Origin: Anaerolineales bacterium
GTDB lineage: Bacteria; Chloroflexota; Anaerolineae; Anaerolineales; Villigracilaceae
DNA: 10,672 nucleotides
Assembly (NCBI GenBank): GCA_025966435.1
Contig: JAICRQ010000073.1
Coordinates: 1 to 10,672, forward strand
Direction of reading: 5' to 3'
Positions 1 to 6,942 of this stretch are shown one piece after another (positions within the stretch are counted from its first letter, which is position 1; each line of letters opens with the position of its first letter). A program made the translations under genes and the position numbers. The notes below the pieces were generated by a model. That model had not been told where the DNA came from. It did not search any database and was given only the letters and a program-made list of their open reading frames with translations.

Positions 1-454
1 GCGCTCCTCCTGCCAGGTCTGGTCGACCACCGCGTGAGACCACAGCATCCACTTCATCGGGAAGCTCCGCGGCAGCCATTAGCGCGGCAGCGGCTCCCGT
101 GCTCGAACCAAACAATCCCTTTTTAAGGCCATACGCGTAGGGCTGTAACGTCAGCCACTCCAGTACCCCAGCAGTTCGCCTGGCGAGCAGATCGATATCA
201 AAACGCAAATAGCGTGTTTGCAGGTCGCTTTCCTCCTCATAGGCGGTCAACAGATCGAAGAGCAGAGTAGCCAGGCCGCCCTCCTGTAACGTCTGCGCGA
301 CATATTGATTGCGCGGACTGTGACGACTGCTCCCGCTTCCATGAACAAAAACAACAAATCCCCTTGCGTCTTTCGGGATGCTCACAATGCCCTCCAGGCG
401 AACACCCGTACTTAAGATTTGAACGTACCGATTTTCTGTGTTTGTTTTATTCAT
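1..454 (-). CDS. Alpha/beta hydrolase, dienelactone-hydrolase-like (partial, C-terminus beyond window)
   Basis: Reading down from the ATG at 454 gives 151 codons open to the window edge. Residues 34-43 (VVFVHGSGSS) form the first strand and oxyanion-loop region. Residues 116-120 (GSSTG) are the nucleophile elbow with Ser118 as the likely catalytic serine, followed by an Ala-rich helix. Residues 139-147 (VSRGGRPDL) match the segment that follows in dienelactone-hydrolase-like proteins. The acid and histidine of the triad would lie in the missing part. No signal peptide, so probably a cytoplasmic hydrolase; the substrate is unknown. The start is supported by an AGAGGAA Shine-Dalgarno just upstream. 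It begins 21 bases after the phosphoribosyltransferase stop, so the two are probably co-transcribed. From family knowledge, hydrolases of this type occur beside, or fused to, phosphoribosyltransferases of the kind found here. Confidence 0.85.
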   Translation of the reverse strand, partial: MNKTNTENRYVQILSTGVRLEGIVSIPKDARGFVVFVHGSGSSRHSPRNQYVAQTLQEGGLATLLFDLLTAYEEESDLQTRYLRFDIDLLARRTAGVLEWLTLQPYAYGLKKGLFGSSTGAAAALMAAAELPDEVDAVVSRGGRPDLAGGA

Positions 455-475
455 GTTTCCTCTACTCAAAACTAC

Positions 476-1132
476 TTACCCGTATAAATATTGGTGATTC
501 GCTTCCTCTAACAACATTCGTACTTCTTCATCTGTGACTTGTGAGAAGTCCTCATACCAGCGCCCGACCCCGTAAAACGGCTCCGGTGTGATCGCGCACA
601 CGATTTCATCAACTTCCGTCCGAAACGCTTCACATGCCTCCGGTGCTGCGGCGGGCACCGCGACAACGATTCGGGCAGGATCTTGTGCGCGCAGTCCGGC
701 GATGGCGGCACGCATGCTTGCCCCCGTGGCGAGTCCATCATCGATCAGGAGGATCGTGCGCTCGCTGACTTCAGGCATGGGGCGATTCCCTCTATAGAGT
801 TCTTCACGCCGCTGTAGTTCCCGTAATTCACGTTTTGCAACAATGTTGATCACTTCCTCCGGAATACTCAACATGCGGACAATATCCCCGTTTAAGACAC
901 GCACACCACCCGAGGCAACCGCTCCCATCGCTAATTCTTCACGCCCGGGCAACCCCAGTTTTCGGACAATAAATACATCCAGCGGGGCACTCAAAGCCAG
1001 CGCGACTTCATAAGCAACGGGTACACCTCCGCGCGGTAAAGCCAGTACCACGATATCTGGTTTTACGGCGTACGCCGATAGTTTCTGTGCCAGCTTTCTG
1101 CCCGCATCCCGGCGGTCTTTGAATGGTGACAT
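476..1132 (-). CDS. Phosphoribosyltransferase family protein
   Basis: A 218-residue cytoplasmic protein of the type I phosphoribosyltransferase fold. The PRPP-binding loop is clear at residues 127-139 (ILLIDDGLATGAS), with the paired Asp131-Asp132 that bind the ribose hydroxyls and metal. An upstream strand and loop at 28-36 (VVLALPRGG) and the VRKLGLPG segment at 56-63 are typical of the subgroup that stands alone or is fused to dienelactone-hydrolase-like domains. The usual reaction of the fold is transfer between PRPP and a nucleobase, but the base cannot be read from the sequence; some members are regulatory or have unknown substrates. The ATG at 1132 has a strong AAGGAG just upstream. 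It is the first gene of a two-gene unit with the partial alpha/beta hydrolase. The pairing suggests a shared process, unidentified here. Confidence 0.9.
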   Translation of the reverse strand: MSPFKDRRDAGRKLAQKLSAYAVKPDIVVLALPRGGVPVAYEVALALSAPLDVFIVRKLGLPGREELAMGAVASGGVRVLNGDIVRMLSIPEEVINIVAKRELRELQRREELYRGNRPMPEVSERTILLIDDGLATGASMRAAIAGLRAQDPARIVVAVPAAAPEACEAFRTEVDEIVCAITPEPFYGVGRWYEDFSQVTDEEVRMLLEEANHQYLYG

Positions 1133-1218
1133 CTCTCCTTCTTTCGTTCATTTTTGTAATGCGTTCCTGCTTTACAAGTGAGTGTAGTCGTCTCAAAATA
1201 CTATAATCTGTGCCATCC

Positions 1219-1248
1219 ATAAAAGAAATCAGGAATATCCCCTGCCAA
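1219..1248 (-). promoter_or_regulatory. Weak candidate promoter for the phosphoribosyltransferase unit
   Basis: On the minus strand TTGGCA (1248-1243, five of six matches to TTGACA) is followed after 18 bases by TTTTAT (1224-1219, four of six matches to TATAAT). It would start transcription about 80 bases upstream of the phosphoribosyltransferase ATG, after the terminator of the preceding gene. The rest of the 1133-1287 spacer shows no other element I can support. The call rests on consensus matching alone. Confidence 0.3.
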
Positions 1249-1279
1249 GTAGGGTTTTTCCTAACAGCCGGGCTACATG

Positions 1280-1314
1280 ATGAAATAGGACCCGTCTCAA
1301 GCTGAGACGGGTCC
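1280..1314 (-). terminator. Intrinsic terminator after the C39-like peptidase gene
   Basis: A perfect 12-bp inverted repeat, GGACCCGTCTCA at 1288-1299 and TGAGACGGGTCC at 1303-1314, with the 3-base loop AGC. It starts only five bases past the stop codon at 1320. In the minus direction it is followed by TATTTCATC, a moderately U-rich tail. It separates the peptidase transcript from the phosphoribosyltransferase unit. Confidence 0.8.
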
Positions 1315-1319
1315 CTGTT

Positions 1320-2558
1320 CTACGGCAATGCGGGGACGGTTGTTCCCTGCGGGTAGATTAGATATACGGTTCCACCCGAGGCTTCGAGCCAGAGCGGCTC
1401 GAGCTCAGAGCGTTGATAAATTCGCTGCACGCTGGCGTTATCTGGTGAGGCGGGATCGTTGACGATTGGGTTACCCGAAGCGTCGAAGCCAACCAGCACA
1501 AACAAATGTCCGTTTGTGGATCCGATGCTAGCGCCGGTCAGGTCTCCGCTGCCCCAGGCGATGGACATCACTACAGGCACACCTGCCTTCACATATTCCT
1601 CCACCTTGTCCAGGCTGGTAAAGCGAGCGACATAACCTTCATAGCCTTGTGTTGCGGCATAGGCGGTATTGAACGGCCAGTTGCCATGACCATCATAGAT
1701 CCAATCATAAACGCCATCCACGGCGGCGCGGACACGCGTTTCACAGGAGGCATTATCTTCACCGCCACCACTCCAGTGACCCAGCACCATCGAAGTGGAC
1801 GTGGGGCTGCACCAGACCTCTCCACCATCCGGGTACACCATCTGAGAGCATTCCGGGATGTCAACCAGTGAATTCCAGTTCGCCGGATTGCCCTGAGAGA
1901 CGCTTCCTTTTTTGGGAGCTGAGGTGGAATAAGCGACAGATGCATTCCACACGCTGGGCGTTGTTACCCCATCTGCGCTGAACAGGCGAAGCTTGAGCTG
2001 GAATTTGTTCGTGGTGGCTTTCTTAGCCGAAGAGACAAATGTATCTACAGCCACGAACCCATCTGAATCTCCCTGCGATTGCACAGAATGACGCCGGATC
2101 GTGGAGTCATCTGATGCCCAGATGCCCAGAACGTACCACTTGCTCCAGCGTGCCCCATATTGCGCCCGGAACTGCACCTCGATCCAGGAGCCCGCAGGGG
2201 TAGATGCATTCCAGGAGGCGATGGCTTCCTTGTAGTTAAATGCCGTGGTGATCTCCGGGCTGGTCGCTTCCCCGACAAAGAACGAGCTGCCATTGTAGTA
2301 ATTTCCCCCGTTATAGGTTCCTGCAGCAAATGGGTCGGAATCCGCGATTGCGGTTGTGGAGTCGAATTCAAGCGCGCCAGCGTTAAGCTTTACGCCGCTG
2401 AGCGTCCAGCCATTAAAGCCATTGTCGGCAGCTCGCCAGCGGACAAATCCCGTTTGGTATGCCGCATCCCCCCCTTTCGCAGAAACGGATGAAACTGTGT
2501 TGAGCATGAAAACTCCGATCAGGATAATGCGTGCCAATGCAAGAATCACCTTTTTCAT
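1320..2558 (-). CDS. Secreted C39-like cysteine peptidase family protein
   Basis: A 412-residue protein counted from the ATG at 2558. Residues 1-27 form a signal peptide: MMKK-type basic start (the first Met is dropped here), a hydrophobic core and SVSA before the likely cut. Residues 28 to about 225 are a region rich in aromatic residues, Ser and Thr with WIEVQFRAQ and WYVLGIWAS strands, resembling a beta-sandwich; I cannot name it. Residues from about 228 form a C39-like peptidase domain: Cys250 in GEVWCSPTSTSM, His351 in NGHLFVLVGFD, and Asn367/Asp368 in IVNDPAS give the expected Cys-His-Asp/Asn order. It probably acts outside the membrane on peptides or proteins; there is no ABC transporter, so it is not a bacteriocin-processing exporter. 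A GTG at 2561 directly precedes the ATG, and either could serve the GGAGAG ribosome site. The gene stands alone between two terminators. Confidence 0.85.
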   Translation of the reverse strand: MKKVILALARIILIGVFMLNTVSSVSAKGGDAAYQTGFVRWRAADNGFNGWTLSGVKLNAGALEFDSTTAIADSDPFAAGTYNGGNYYNGSSFFVGEATSPEITTAFNYKEAIASWNASTPAGSWIEVQFRAQYGARWSKWYVLGIWASDDSTIRRHSVQSQGDSDGFVAVDTFVSSAKKATTNKFQLKLRLFSADGVTTPSVWNASVAYSTSAPKKGSVSQGNPANWNSLVDIPECSQMVYPDGGEVWCSPTSTSMVLGHWSGGGEDNASCETRVRAAVDGVYDWIYDGHGNWPFNTAYAATQGYEGYVARFTSLDKVEEYVKAGVPVVMSIAWGSGDLTGASIGSTNGHLFVLVGFDASGNPIVNDPASPDNASVQRIYQRSELEPLWLEASGGTVYLIYPQGTTVPALP

Positions 2559-2561
2559 CAC

Positions 2562-2705
2562 TTAACTCTCCTCGTTACAATTGGTCTGGATACAAAAGGG
2601 TGGGAAAAGATTATGGAATCTCTGCTGTCATTTCTCCTGGGCTGAGATGGACGAACATCAATACTTTACAGGAAAGTGGCTCAAAAAGCAATAAGAACTT
2701 GGTTA
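2562..2705. other. Intergenic leader region of the peptidase gene
   Basis: About 140 bases between the helicase terminator and the peptidase start. On the minus strand I see a GAGGAGAG ribosome site just before the GTG/ATG pair. A weak promoter-like pair, TTGCTT then 17 bases then TAAAGT, lies near 2660-2690; it matches the consensus at only seven of twelve positions, so it is not called as a promoter. No ORF or RNA gene was recognised. Confidence 0.4.
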
Positions 2706-2733
2706 CAAAAAACCGCTTCATTATGGAAGCGGT
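2706..2733 (-). terminator. Intrinsic terminator after the RhlE-type helicase
   Basis: A perfect 8-bp stem, ACCGCTTC at 2712-2719 with GAAGCGGT at 2726-2733 and a 6-base loop. On the minus strand it is followed at once by a run of six T (2711-2706). It lies 21 bases past the helicase stop codon at 2754. This is a textbook rho-independent terminator for the minus strand. Confidence 0.9.
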
Positions 2734-2753
2734 CTGATGATCTGGTTATCTAG

Positions 2754-3989
2754 TTATTTTCTTCGTCTTGGTGCAAGACGATTGCGGGTATGACGTGTTG
2801 GTGTAGGAGCCGGGCGCGGCGGGCGATTCCCACTGCCTCTATCGGAGGCAGCCCTTGGCGGCGCGGGAACCGTATAGTCAAAATCCGGGAGCGTCTCACG
2901 TTTGATCGGCGCTCCCATGATCCGTTCGAGAGTCCGGATCATATCATTGTCTTCCGGCGTGACAAGCGTGAACGCGTCACCCGTACGCTGCGCGCGTCCC
3001 GTGCGACCAATGCGATGGATGTAGGCATCCGCAGTATCGGGCATGTCGTAGTTAATGACATGCGAGATGTTTTCCACATCGAGACCGCGTGCGGCGATGT
3101 CGGTGGCAACCATAATGGGGAAGTGACCGCTCTTGAAACCGCTCAACGCCTGCTGACGCTGCCCCTGCGTGCGGTTGCTGTGCAGGCTCGTCACGCGGAA
3201 TCCTGCATGGGCAATCTGACGGGCGATCTTATCTGCGCGATGTTTCGTACGTGTGAAGACCAGTACCGATTCGGTGGCAGTCTGTTTGAGCAGCTTGAGC
3301 AGCAAGGCGGATTTTAGGTGCGCGGGCACGGGATACAGCGCGTGTGTTACCGTATGAGCGGGGCGGCTAAGTCCCATCGTAATACGCTGAGGATCTTTAA
3401 GCGATTGCGCGGCGAGTAACTCAACTTCGGCGGGGAACGTTGCAGAAAATAGCATAGTTTGCCGCGCAGTGGGCACAGCCCTGATAATGCGCTTCAAGTC
3501 AGGTAGAAAACCCATATCAAACATGCGGTCAGCTTCATCAATCACCAGGATTTCAATGCGCTCCAGTTTTGCATACCGTTGCTGCATAAGGTCCAACAGG
3601 CGGCCCGGCGTTGCAACCAAAATCTCGACACCTTCTCGCAAGGCTTTGATCTGGCGGCTGGCTGTGACGCCTCCATAGACGGTTGTGCTGCGGAGCTTGG
3701 TCCCCGCGGACAGAGCGCGCACAACCTGATAAATTTGCTCGGCGAGCTCACGCGTCGGCGTTACAATGAGCGCACGCGGCATCCCGCGTGGACCGTCGAG
3801 GAGTTTATTGAGGATGGGTAATACAAATGCGGCGGTTTTACCTGTCCCTGTCTGCGCCGTACCAATGATGTCACGTCCGCGCAGCGCGGCAGGGATCGCC
3901 GCTTCCTGAATGGGCGTCGCGGTTTCATAACCCGCGTACTTGATTCCCTGCATCAGGCGGGAATCCAAATTAAATTGTTCGAAATTCAA
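2754..3989 (-). CDS. rhlE: DEAD-box ATP-dependent RNA helicase, RhlE type
   Basis: A 411-residue cytoplasmic RNA helicase that uses ATP to unwind short RNA duplexes in ribosome assembly or mRNA turnover. All core motifs are present: Q motif with Phe6 and TPIQ (25-28), Walker A AQTGTGKT (45-52), PTRELAEQ (78-85), TPGR (127-130), DEAD (151-154), SAT (182-184), VFTRT (244-248), ATDIAARGLD (295-304) and HIGRTGRAQR (325-334). Residues 375-411 form a short Pro- and Arg-rich tail ending in RRRK, suited to RNA binding. The start is TTG at 3989, with AAGGA seven bases upstream; there is no in-frame ATG near it, and it places the Q-motif Phe where this family expects it. It is a single-gene unit with its own putative promoter and terminator. 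The RhlE name rests on motif spacing and the short tail; a related DEAD-box subgroup is possible. Confidence 0.93.
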   Translation of the reverse strand: MNFEQFNLDSRLMQGIKYAGYETATPIQEAAIPAALRGRDIIGTAQTGTGKTAAFVLPILNKLLDGPRGMPRALIVTPTRELAEQIYQVVRALSAGTKLRSTTVYGGVTASRQIKALREGVEILVATPGRLLDLMQQRYAKLERIEILVIDEADRMFDMGFLPDLKRIIRAVPTARQTMLFSATFPAEVELLAAQSLKDPQRITMGLSRPAHTVTHALYPVPAHLKSALLLKLLKQTATESVLVFTRTKHRADKIARQIAHAGFRVTSLHSNRTQGQRQQALSGFKSGHFPIMVATDIAARGLDVENISHVINYDMPDTADAYIHRIGRTGRAQRTGDAFTLVTPEDNDMIRTLERIMGAPIKRETLPDFDYTVPAPPRAASDRGSGNRPPRPAPTPTRHTRNRLAPRRRK

Positions 3990-3996
3990 AACTTTT

Positions 3997-4001
3997 TCCT
4001 T
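3997..4001 (-). promoter_or_regulatory. Ribosome binding site supporting the TTG start of the helicase
   Basis: AAGGA on the minus strand, seven bases upstream of the TTG at 3989. It decides the start, because no ATG or GTG in frame lies near the expected N-terminus. Confidence 0.7.
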
Positions 4002-4098
4002 GTCTTCAGAAGTCTTGTGGATGTTTAAGGGGAATTGAGCGACGTACTCAAAGACGAAAACAGCGGTGGACTGCTGATATAGATGTATTGATGAAAGA

Positions 4099-4128
4099 AT
4101 TATACACTACTAATCTGTTATTTGTGCT
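4099..4128 (-). promoter_or_regulatory. Candidate promoter of the RhlE-type helicase
   Basis: A perfect TATAAT at 4104-4099 on the minus strand, preceded after 18 bases by AGCACA (4128-4123), which matches TTGACA at only three positions. Predicted transcription start is near 4092, giving a 5' leader of about 100 bases before the TTG start. It lies just downstream of the putative terminator of the glycosyltransferase unit, where a new promoter would be expected. The remainder of the 3990-4231 spacer holds nothing else I can support. Confidence 0.45.
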
Positions 4129-4141
4129 CCGGCAAGCGCGG

Positions 4142-4173
4142 AAAAAAACAAAACCTGACTTATTAAGACAGAT
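4142..4173 (-). terminator. Probable weak intrinsic terminator of the five-gene unit
   Basis: On the minus strand a short imperfect stem (CTGTCTT, loop AAT, AAGTCAG, with one T-T mismatch and a possible two-pair extension) is followed by GTTTTGTTTTTTT. The plus-strand positions are 4153-4173 for the stem and 4142-4152 for the T-rich tract. It lies about 58 bases past the glycosyltransferase stop at 4232. The stem is weak but the U-tract is long. Confidence 0.45.
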
Positions 4174-4231
4174 CTATTATCAACTCGCCGTTGTCCACCA
4201 GATGTTGATCAATCTTCCTCATCTGTACTCT

Positions 4232-5293
4232 TTATACAGAAAACCCATCGATTTGTCTCAGCAAAAACTCACGGATTCGACCTGCCGTTTCCTCCCACGT
4301 GGGCTGGCGCAGATAGCGTGCCCGCGCCGCGAGGCTCATTTGCAGGAGAATGTCCTGGCGCTCATCCAGGAGCTTCAGCCTTTCTGACAATGCAAAGGCA
4401 TTCTCCGGCTCGATCAGAAAGCCATCCACTCCATCCGTAATGATCTCACTTGCCGCGCCAGCTGTCGTCCCAATGGCAGGCAGACCGAAACACATCCCCT
4501 CCAGGTAGACAATGCCGAAACCTTCATAGCTGGAAGGGACCACAAGAACGTGGGCATTCTTCAGTTTGTCGATCAGCGGTTCTTTGTCCAGGGGTCCGTG
4601 AAGAAAGACGAAAGAGGAAAGTTGATTTTGGGAGATATATTCTTGTATTTGTTTTGCATACTGCGGTTCCGAAGTCAACGATCCAACCACATCAATCCTG
4701 AAAGGTGAATGCTTTGAGCTGACTGCTTCTAATAATGTATGCAATCCTTTTCGATAAATCAGATTTCCTAAGAATAAGATTCTGAGTTTATCGCTCTTCG
4801 CTGGTTCGATAATTTCTCGTTCCGACACTGGATCTCCGAATCGATCTGTGGGTGGGTAGGCAACGATGCCCGGTTTCTCGTTTTCCACTAGACTATTAAC
4901 GACTGTCTCTGTGGTCTTAGAGTTAAAAATAAACCCATCTACAGACCGCAGATATTTCTGTTCCACCCAGCGATAAAAGATATTCTGCCATGCCGGTCTT
5001 CGCTCGGAACAGCGCAGGTGATGGACAAGGGAAATGATTGGATATGGATGCCTTGCATGGTTCGCAACGATCAAGGATGGGTGGTTGAGTTCGTCCTGAA
5101 TGAGGATATCTAAATTACTTGGCAGCTTGACGTGAAGATTGTCTGTAAGATGGGCAGTGTAATTCCGCCAGGGGAGGGAAATGATCTCTACTGAATCCCC
5201 CTGCGAGCGCAGATATTCGACCAACTTTCGATCATATAAATAGCCGCCGCTGCGTGTATCGAGCGAGCCGTAAATGATCAGTCCAACGCGCAT
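4232..5293 (-). CDS. Glycosyltransferase family 4 (GT-B) protein
   Basis: A 353-residue predicted cytoplasmic or membrane-associated retaining glycosyltransferase that would transfer a sugar from a nucleotide-sugar donor. The N-terminal Rossmann half starts at MRVGLIIYG with an acceptor-side glycine loop at SGGYLYDRKL (15-24). The second half starts near 170 with RILFLGNLIYRKGL (171-184). The donor-site EX7E motif is seen at Glu257 and Glu265 in SSYEGFGIVYLEGM, followed by GLPAIGT. The ATG at 5293 was chosen because the first strand of the fold begins there and it lies 10 bases after the preceding stop; an upstream in-frame ATG at 5437 would add 48 unlike residues that overlap most of the PTPS-like gene. 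No strong ribosome site is visible. It is the last gene of the five-gene unit, so its acceptor may be the product of the enzymes before it. Donor and acceptor cannot be read from the sequence. Confidence 0.88.
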   Translation of the reverse strand: MRVGLIIYGSLDTRSGGYLYDRKLVEYLRSQGDSVEIISLPWRNYTAHLTDNLHVKLPSNLDILIQDELNHPSLIVANHARHPYPIISLVHHLRCSERRPAWQNIFYRWVEQKYLRSVDGFIFNSKTTETVVNSLVENEKPGIVAYPPTDRFGDPVSEREIIEPAKSDKLRILFLGNLIYRKGLHTLLEAVSSKHSPFRIDVVGSLTSEPQYAKQIQEYISQNQLSSFVFLHGPLDKEPLIDKLKNAHVLVVPSSYEGFGIVYLEGMCFGLPAIGTTAGAASEIITDGVDGFLIEPENAFALSERLKLLDERQDILLQMSLAARARYLRQPTWEETAGRIREFLLRQIDGFSV

Positions 5294-5303
5294 GGGTCGG
5301 ACA

Positions 5304-5696
5304 TCAGGCGTTGGACTCTGGACGTTTGACCTCGTATGCCGCCCAGGCTGATTCGTTCTCCCATAATACAACTTTAAGTGCAGTGATATTGTCCGCTTTG
5401 ATACTTTCACTGAGTGAGGTTGCCAGAATCCGCGCAAAATGCTCGATGGACGGATTCAAGCCTGCAAACTCGGGTTTGTCATTGAGCATTTGATCCTTAT
5501 AGTAGTCCACGATCTCATCCAGATGTTTTTCCACATCCACGATATCTACCAGGTAGCCATGCTGGTCGAGCTCACTCCCGGACATTTGCAGCGCAAGTAC
5601 ATAATGGTGTGAGTTAGGAAAATTTTCCGGTCCCCATTCTCCGCCGATGAGATAATGCCTTGCGATGAAATCGCGCTTTACGCTGAGAGTATACAT
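5304..5696 (-). CDS. Divergent 6-pyruvoyl-tetrahydropterin synthase / QueD-like protein
   Basis: A 130-residue protein with the T-fold layout of the PTPS/QueD family: FIARH (10-14) with one zinc-type His14, NSHHYVLAL (28-36) where the family has HGH plus aromatic, GYLVDI (47-52), LNDKPEF (71-77), LNPSIEHFARIL (80-91) and a conserved Glu113 that would anchor a pterin ring. Aligned by eye with E. coli QueD as I recall it, the catalytic Cys is Glu24, the first His of HGH is Asn28, and the catalytic Asp-His pair is Lys67-Asp68. It therefore should not be assumed to make 6-pyruvoyl- or 6-carboxytetrahydropterin. Cys-to-Glu is known in PTPS-III proteins that form a hydroxymethyl-pterin, but those keep more of the site. 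It lies third from the end of the translated order, 15 bases after the ComB-like gene and 10 before the glycosyltransferase. Database pipelines would probably label it 6-carboxytetrahydropterin synthase. Confidence 0.85.
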   Translation of the reverse strand: MYTLSVKRDFIARHYLIGGEWGPENFPNSHHYVLALQMSGSELDQHGYLVDIVDVEKHLDEIVDYYKDQMLNDKPEFAGLNPSIEHFARILATSLSESIKADNITALKVVLWENESAWAAYEVKRPESNA

Positions 5697-5711
5697 AGGG
5701 GTGTTCCGATA

Positions 5712-6398
5712 TCACATGGGCTTGACAGCGCGCATGACGAGTCTTCCATCTCCGCGCGTGATAGGCATCGCAAACTCGAACCGATCAATCTGTGTGCAGT
5801 AATCGAGGTCGGAGAGCGGAAACGCGATCTCTGCCGGGTCCAGATGCTGGAGCGCATCCCTGGACTTATAGACACGCCGGACGAACGGTTCCGTGTCCGG
5901 CTGTTCACCTTTCAACAAGGCTTCCAGGTATTCCGCATAAGCAAGGTCTTCGTCACCACGCTCTTCCCACTTGCCTGTGATCACAAATGTGACTTCATCA
6001 ATTCCCAGCCTGGAAATAGTTTGAATGGTGGCATTCGCCACGACAAAACTGGAGGCGAGCATCACCTGCGCGTTCCGGCTGCGCACTGCACCCTGCGTGC
6101 CCGCGCCTGTCCGCTGGATCAGCGTTATGCCGGAAAGATTCTGTTCGTGAATGAAGGTAGGAGAATTACCGAAATCGAATCCCTCGGGAGGAAGCCCGCC
6201 GACCTCACCCATCGCCTTCGAATTCGGGATTTGTGATTGGAGTGATAAGGCTTCTTCCACCGTGCTCACTAAGATAATTTCTTTTGCGCCGCGCGAGAAC
6301 GCGTACGCAGCGGTAGAAAAGGCACGCAGTACATCGATGATGATCACGACGCCCGTCGCAGCATGACAGGTTTCAAGATCCATGTAGTGGAATTTCAT
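5712..6398 (-). CDS. 2-phosphosulfolactate phosphatase (ComB-like) family protein
   Basis: A 228-residue protein of the ComB family, whose founding archaeal member removes phosphate from 2-phospho-3-sulfolactate in coenzyme M synthesis with magnesium. Visible family motifs are VVIIIDVLRAFSTA (17-30) with Asp22 and Arg25, EGFDFGNSP (72-80), and an acidic stretch EERGDEDLA (145-153). Differences from ComB as I recall it: the GGER motif reads GEVG (64-67), and the TTNGT loop reads RTGAGT (96-101). No other coenzyme M gene is in the window, so the true phosphoester substrate is unknown; a role within the five-gene unit is more likely. The ATG at 6398 fits the family N-terminus and lies 13 bases past the RDD stop; in-frame ATGs at 6431 and 6452 would overlap the RDD gene and add 11 or 18 unlike residues. 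No strong ribosome site favours any of them. Confidence 0.85.
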   Translation of the reverse strand: MKFHYMDLETCHAATGVVIIIDVLRAFSTAAYAFSRGAKEIILVSTVEEALSLQSQIPNSKAMGEVGGLPPEGFDFGNSPTFIHEQNLSGITLIQRTGAGTQGAVRSRNAQVMLASSFVVANATIQTISRLGIDEVTFVITGKWEERGDEDLAYAEYLEALLKGEQPDTEPFVRRVYKSRDALQHLDPAEIAFPLSDLDYCTQIDRFEFAMPITRGDGRLVMRAVKPM

Positions 6399-6411
6399 CT
6401 TTGGTGTTTGA

Positions 6412-6936
6412 TCAACCGGAGCGTATGACATAGGTGTTTGTGAGGAGATCATATAAGGTTTGATGGGATTTTGTCAGAAGGAGGCTGGCGATATTCAGCC
6501 CGATCAGCAAATAGACCAGTGTAAAACCGTAATTGATCCAAATTGACTCAATTTGCGTCGAGAAGTAGATCTGCCAGATGAGGGTATGCGAGAGTTCCCA
6601 CGGGATGAACTTTAAAAGCGTGCGCGCAAGTGATCTCCCACTCCCAATCTGATTTCCGTCGCGGTCTATGACCTTCAGTTTCAAACGGCGTTTTCCCCAG
6701 GTCGCCTGGCTCGCCGAGGATTCGGAGATGGCAAAGTAAAGGGTAACGGGAAGTGTGACCATCAAGAAAGCGACGAATTGCGCTCGGATTCGATCCGCAA
6801 ACAGCCACTCGTTGACGCCGAATATTGCATTTGCGAGCAGGGACAATAAAGCGATTCCAAGCAAGTAGCCCAAAATGACGATGTAATCCAGGGCGAACGC
6901 GCCTGCCCTTTTCCAAAACCCTGCGTATGTTTTCAC
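6412..6936 (-). CDS. RDD family membrane protein
   Basis: A 174-residue integral membrane protein. The RDD signature is present: Arg10, Ala11 and Asp17 in WKRAGAFALDYIV, and the second block SQATWGKRRLKLKVID (76-91) with ARTLLKFIPW (104-113). The C-terminal HQTLYDLLTNTYVI (158-171) is also typical of the family. Hydrophobic segments lie near 18-38, 52-70, 115-125 (weak) and 136-154. Family members are of mostly unknown function; some have been linked to ion transport or to partner proteins. The start is GTG at 6936, preceded by AAGGA six bases away and 13 bases past the dehydrogenase stop; an upstream in-frame ATG at 7032 would overlap the dehydrogenase and add a basic non-family leader. Its place in the five-gene unit suggests a transport or membrane-docking role for the product, which is inference. 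Confidence 0.88.
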   Translation of the reverse strand: MKTYAGFWKRAGAFALDYIVILGYLLGIALLSLLANAIFGVNEWLFADRIRAQFVAFLMVTLPVTLYFAISESSASQATWGKRRLKLKVIDRDGNQIGSGRSLARTLLKFIPWELSHTLIWQIYFSTQIESIWINYGFTLVYLLIGLNIASLLLTKSHQTLYDLLTNTYVIRSG

Positions 6937-6942
6937 AACCAA

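Noticed and set aside
2790..3317. Plus-strand frame of 175 codons opposite the helicase
   Set aside because: The minus strand encodes complete helicase motifs across this stretch; the plus translation is Arg-rich without motifs.
4088..4387. Plus-strand frame of 99 codons starting with TTG in the spacer and running into the 3' end of the glycosyltransferase gene
   Set aside because: Half of it is antisense to a well-supported gene, there is no clear ribosome site, and the translation resembles no family I know. The perfect TATAAT in this stretch reads on the minus strand.
5294..5437. Longer N-terminus for the glycosyltransferase from an ATG at 5437
   Set aside because: The added 48 residues would lie inside the PTPS-like gene and precede the natural first strand MRVGLIIYG.
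5655..6236. Plus-strand frame of 193 codons
   Set aside because: It is antisense to the ComB-like gene, whose family motifs are clear, and its translation has no recognisable motif.
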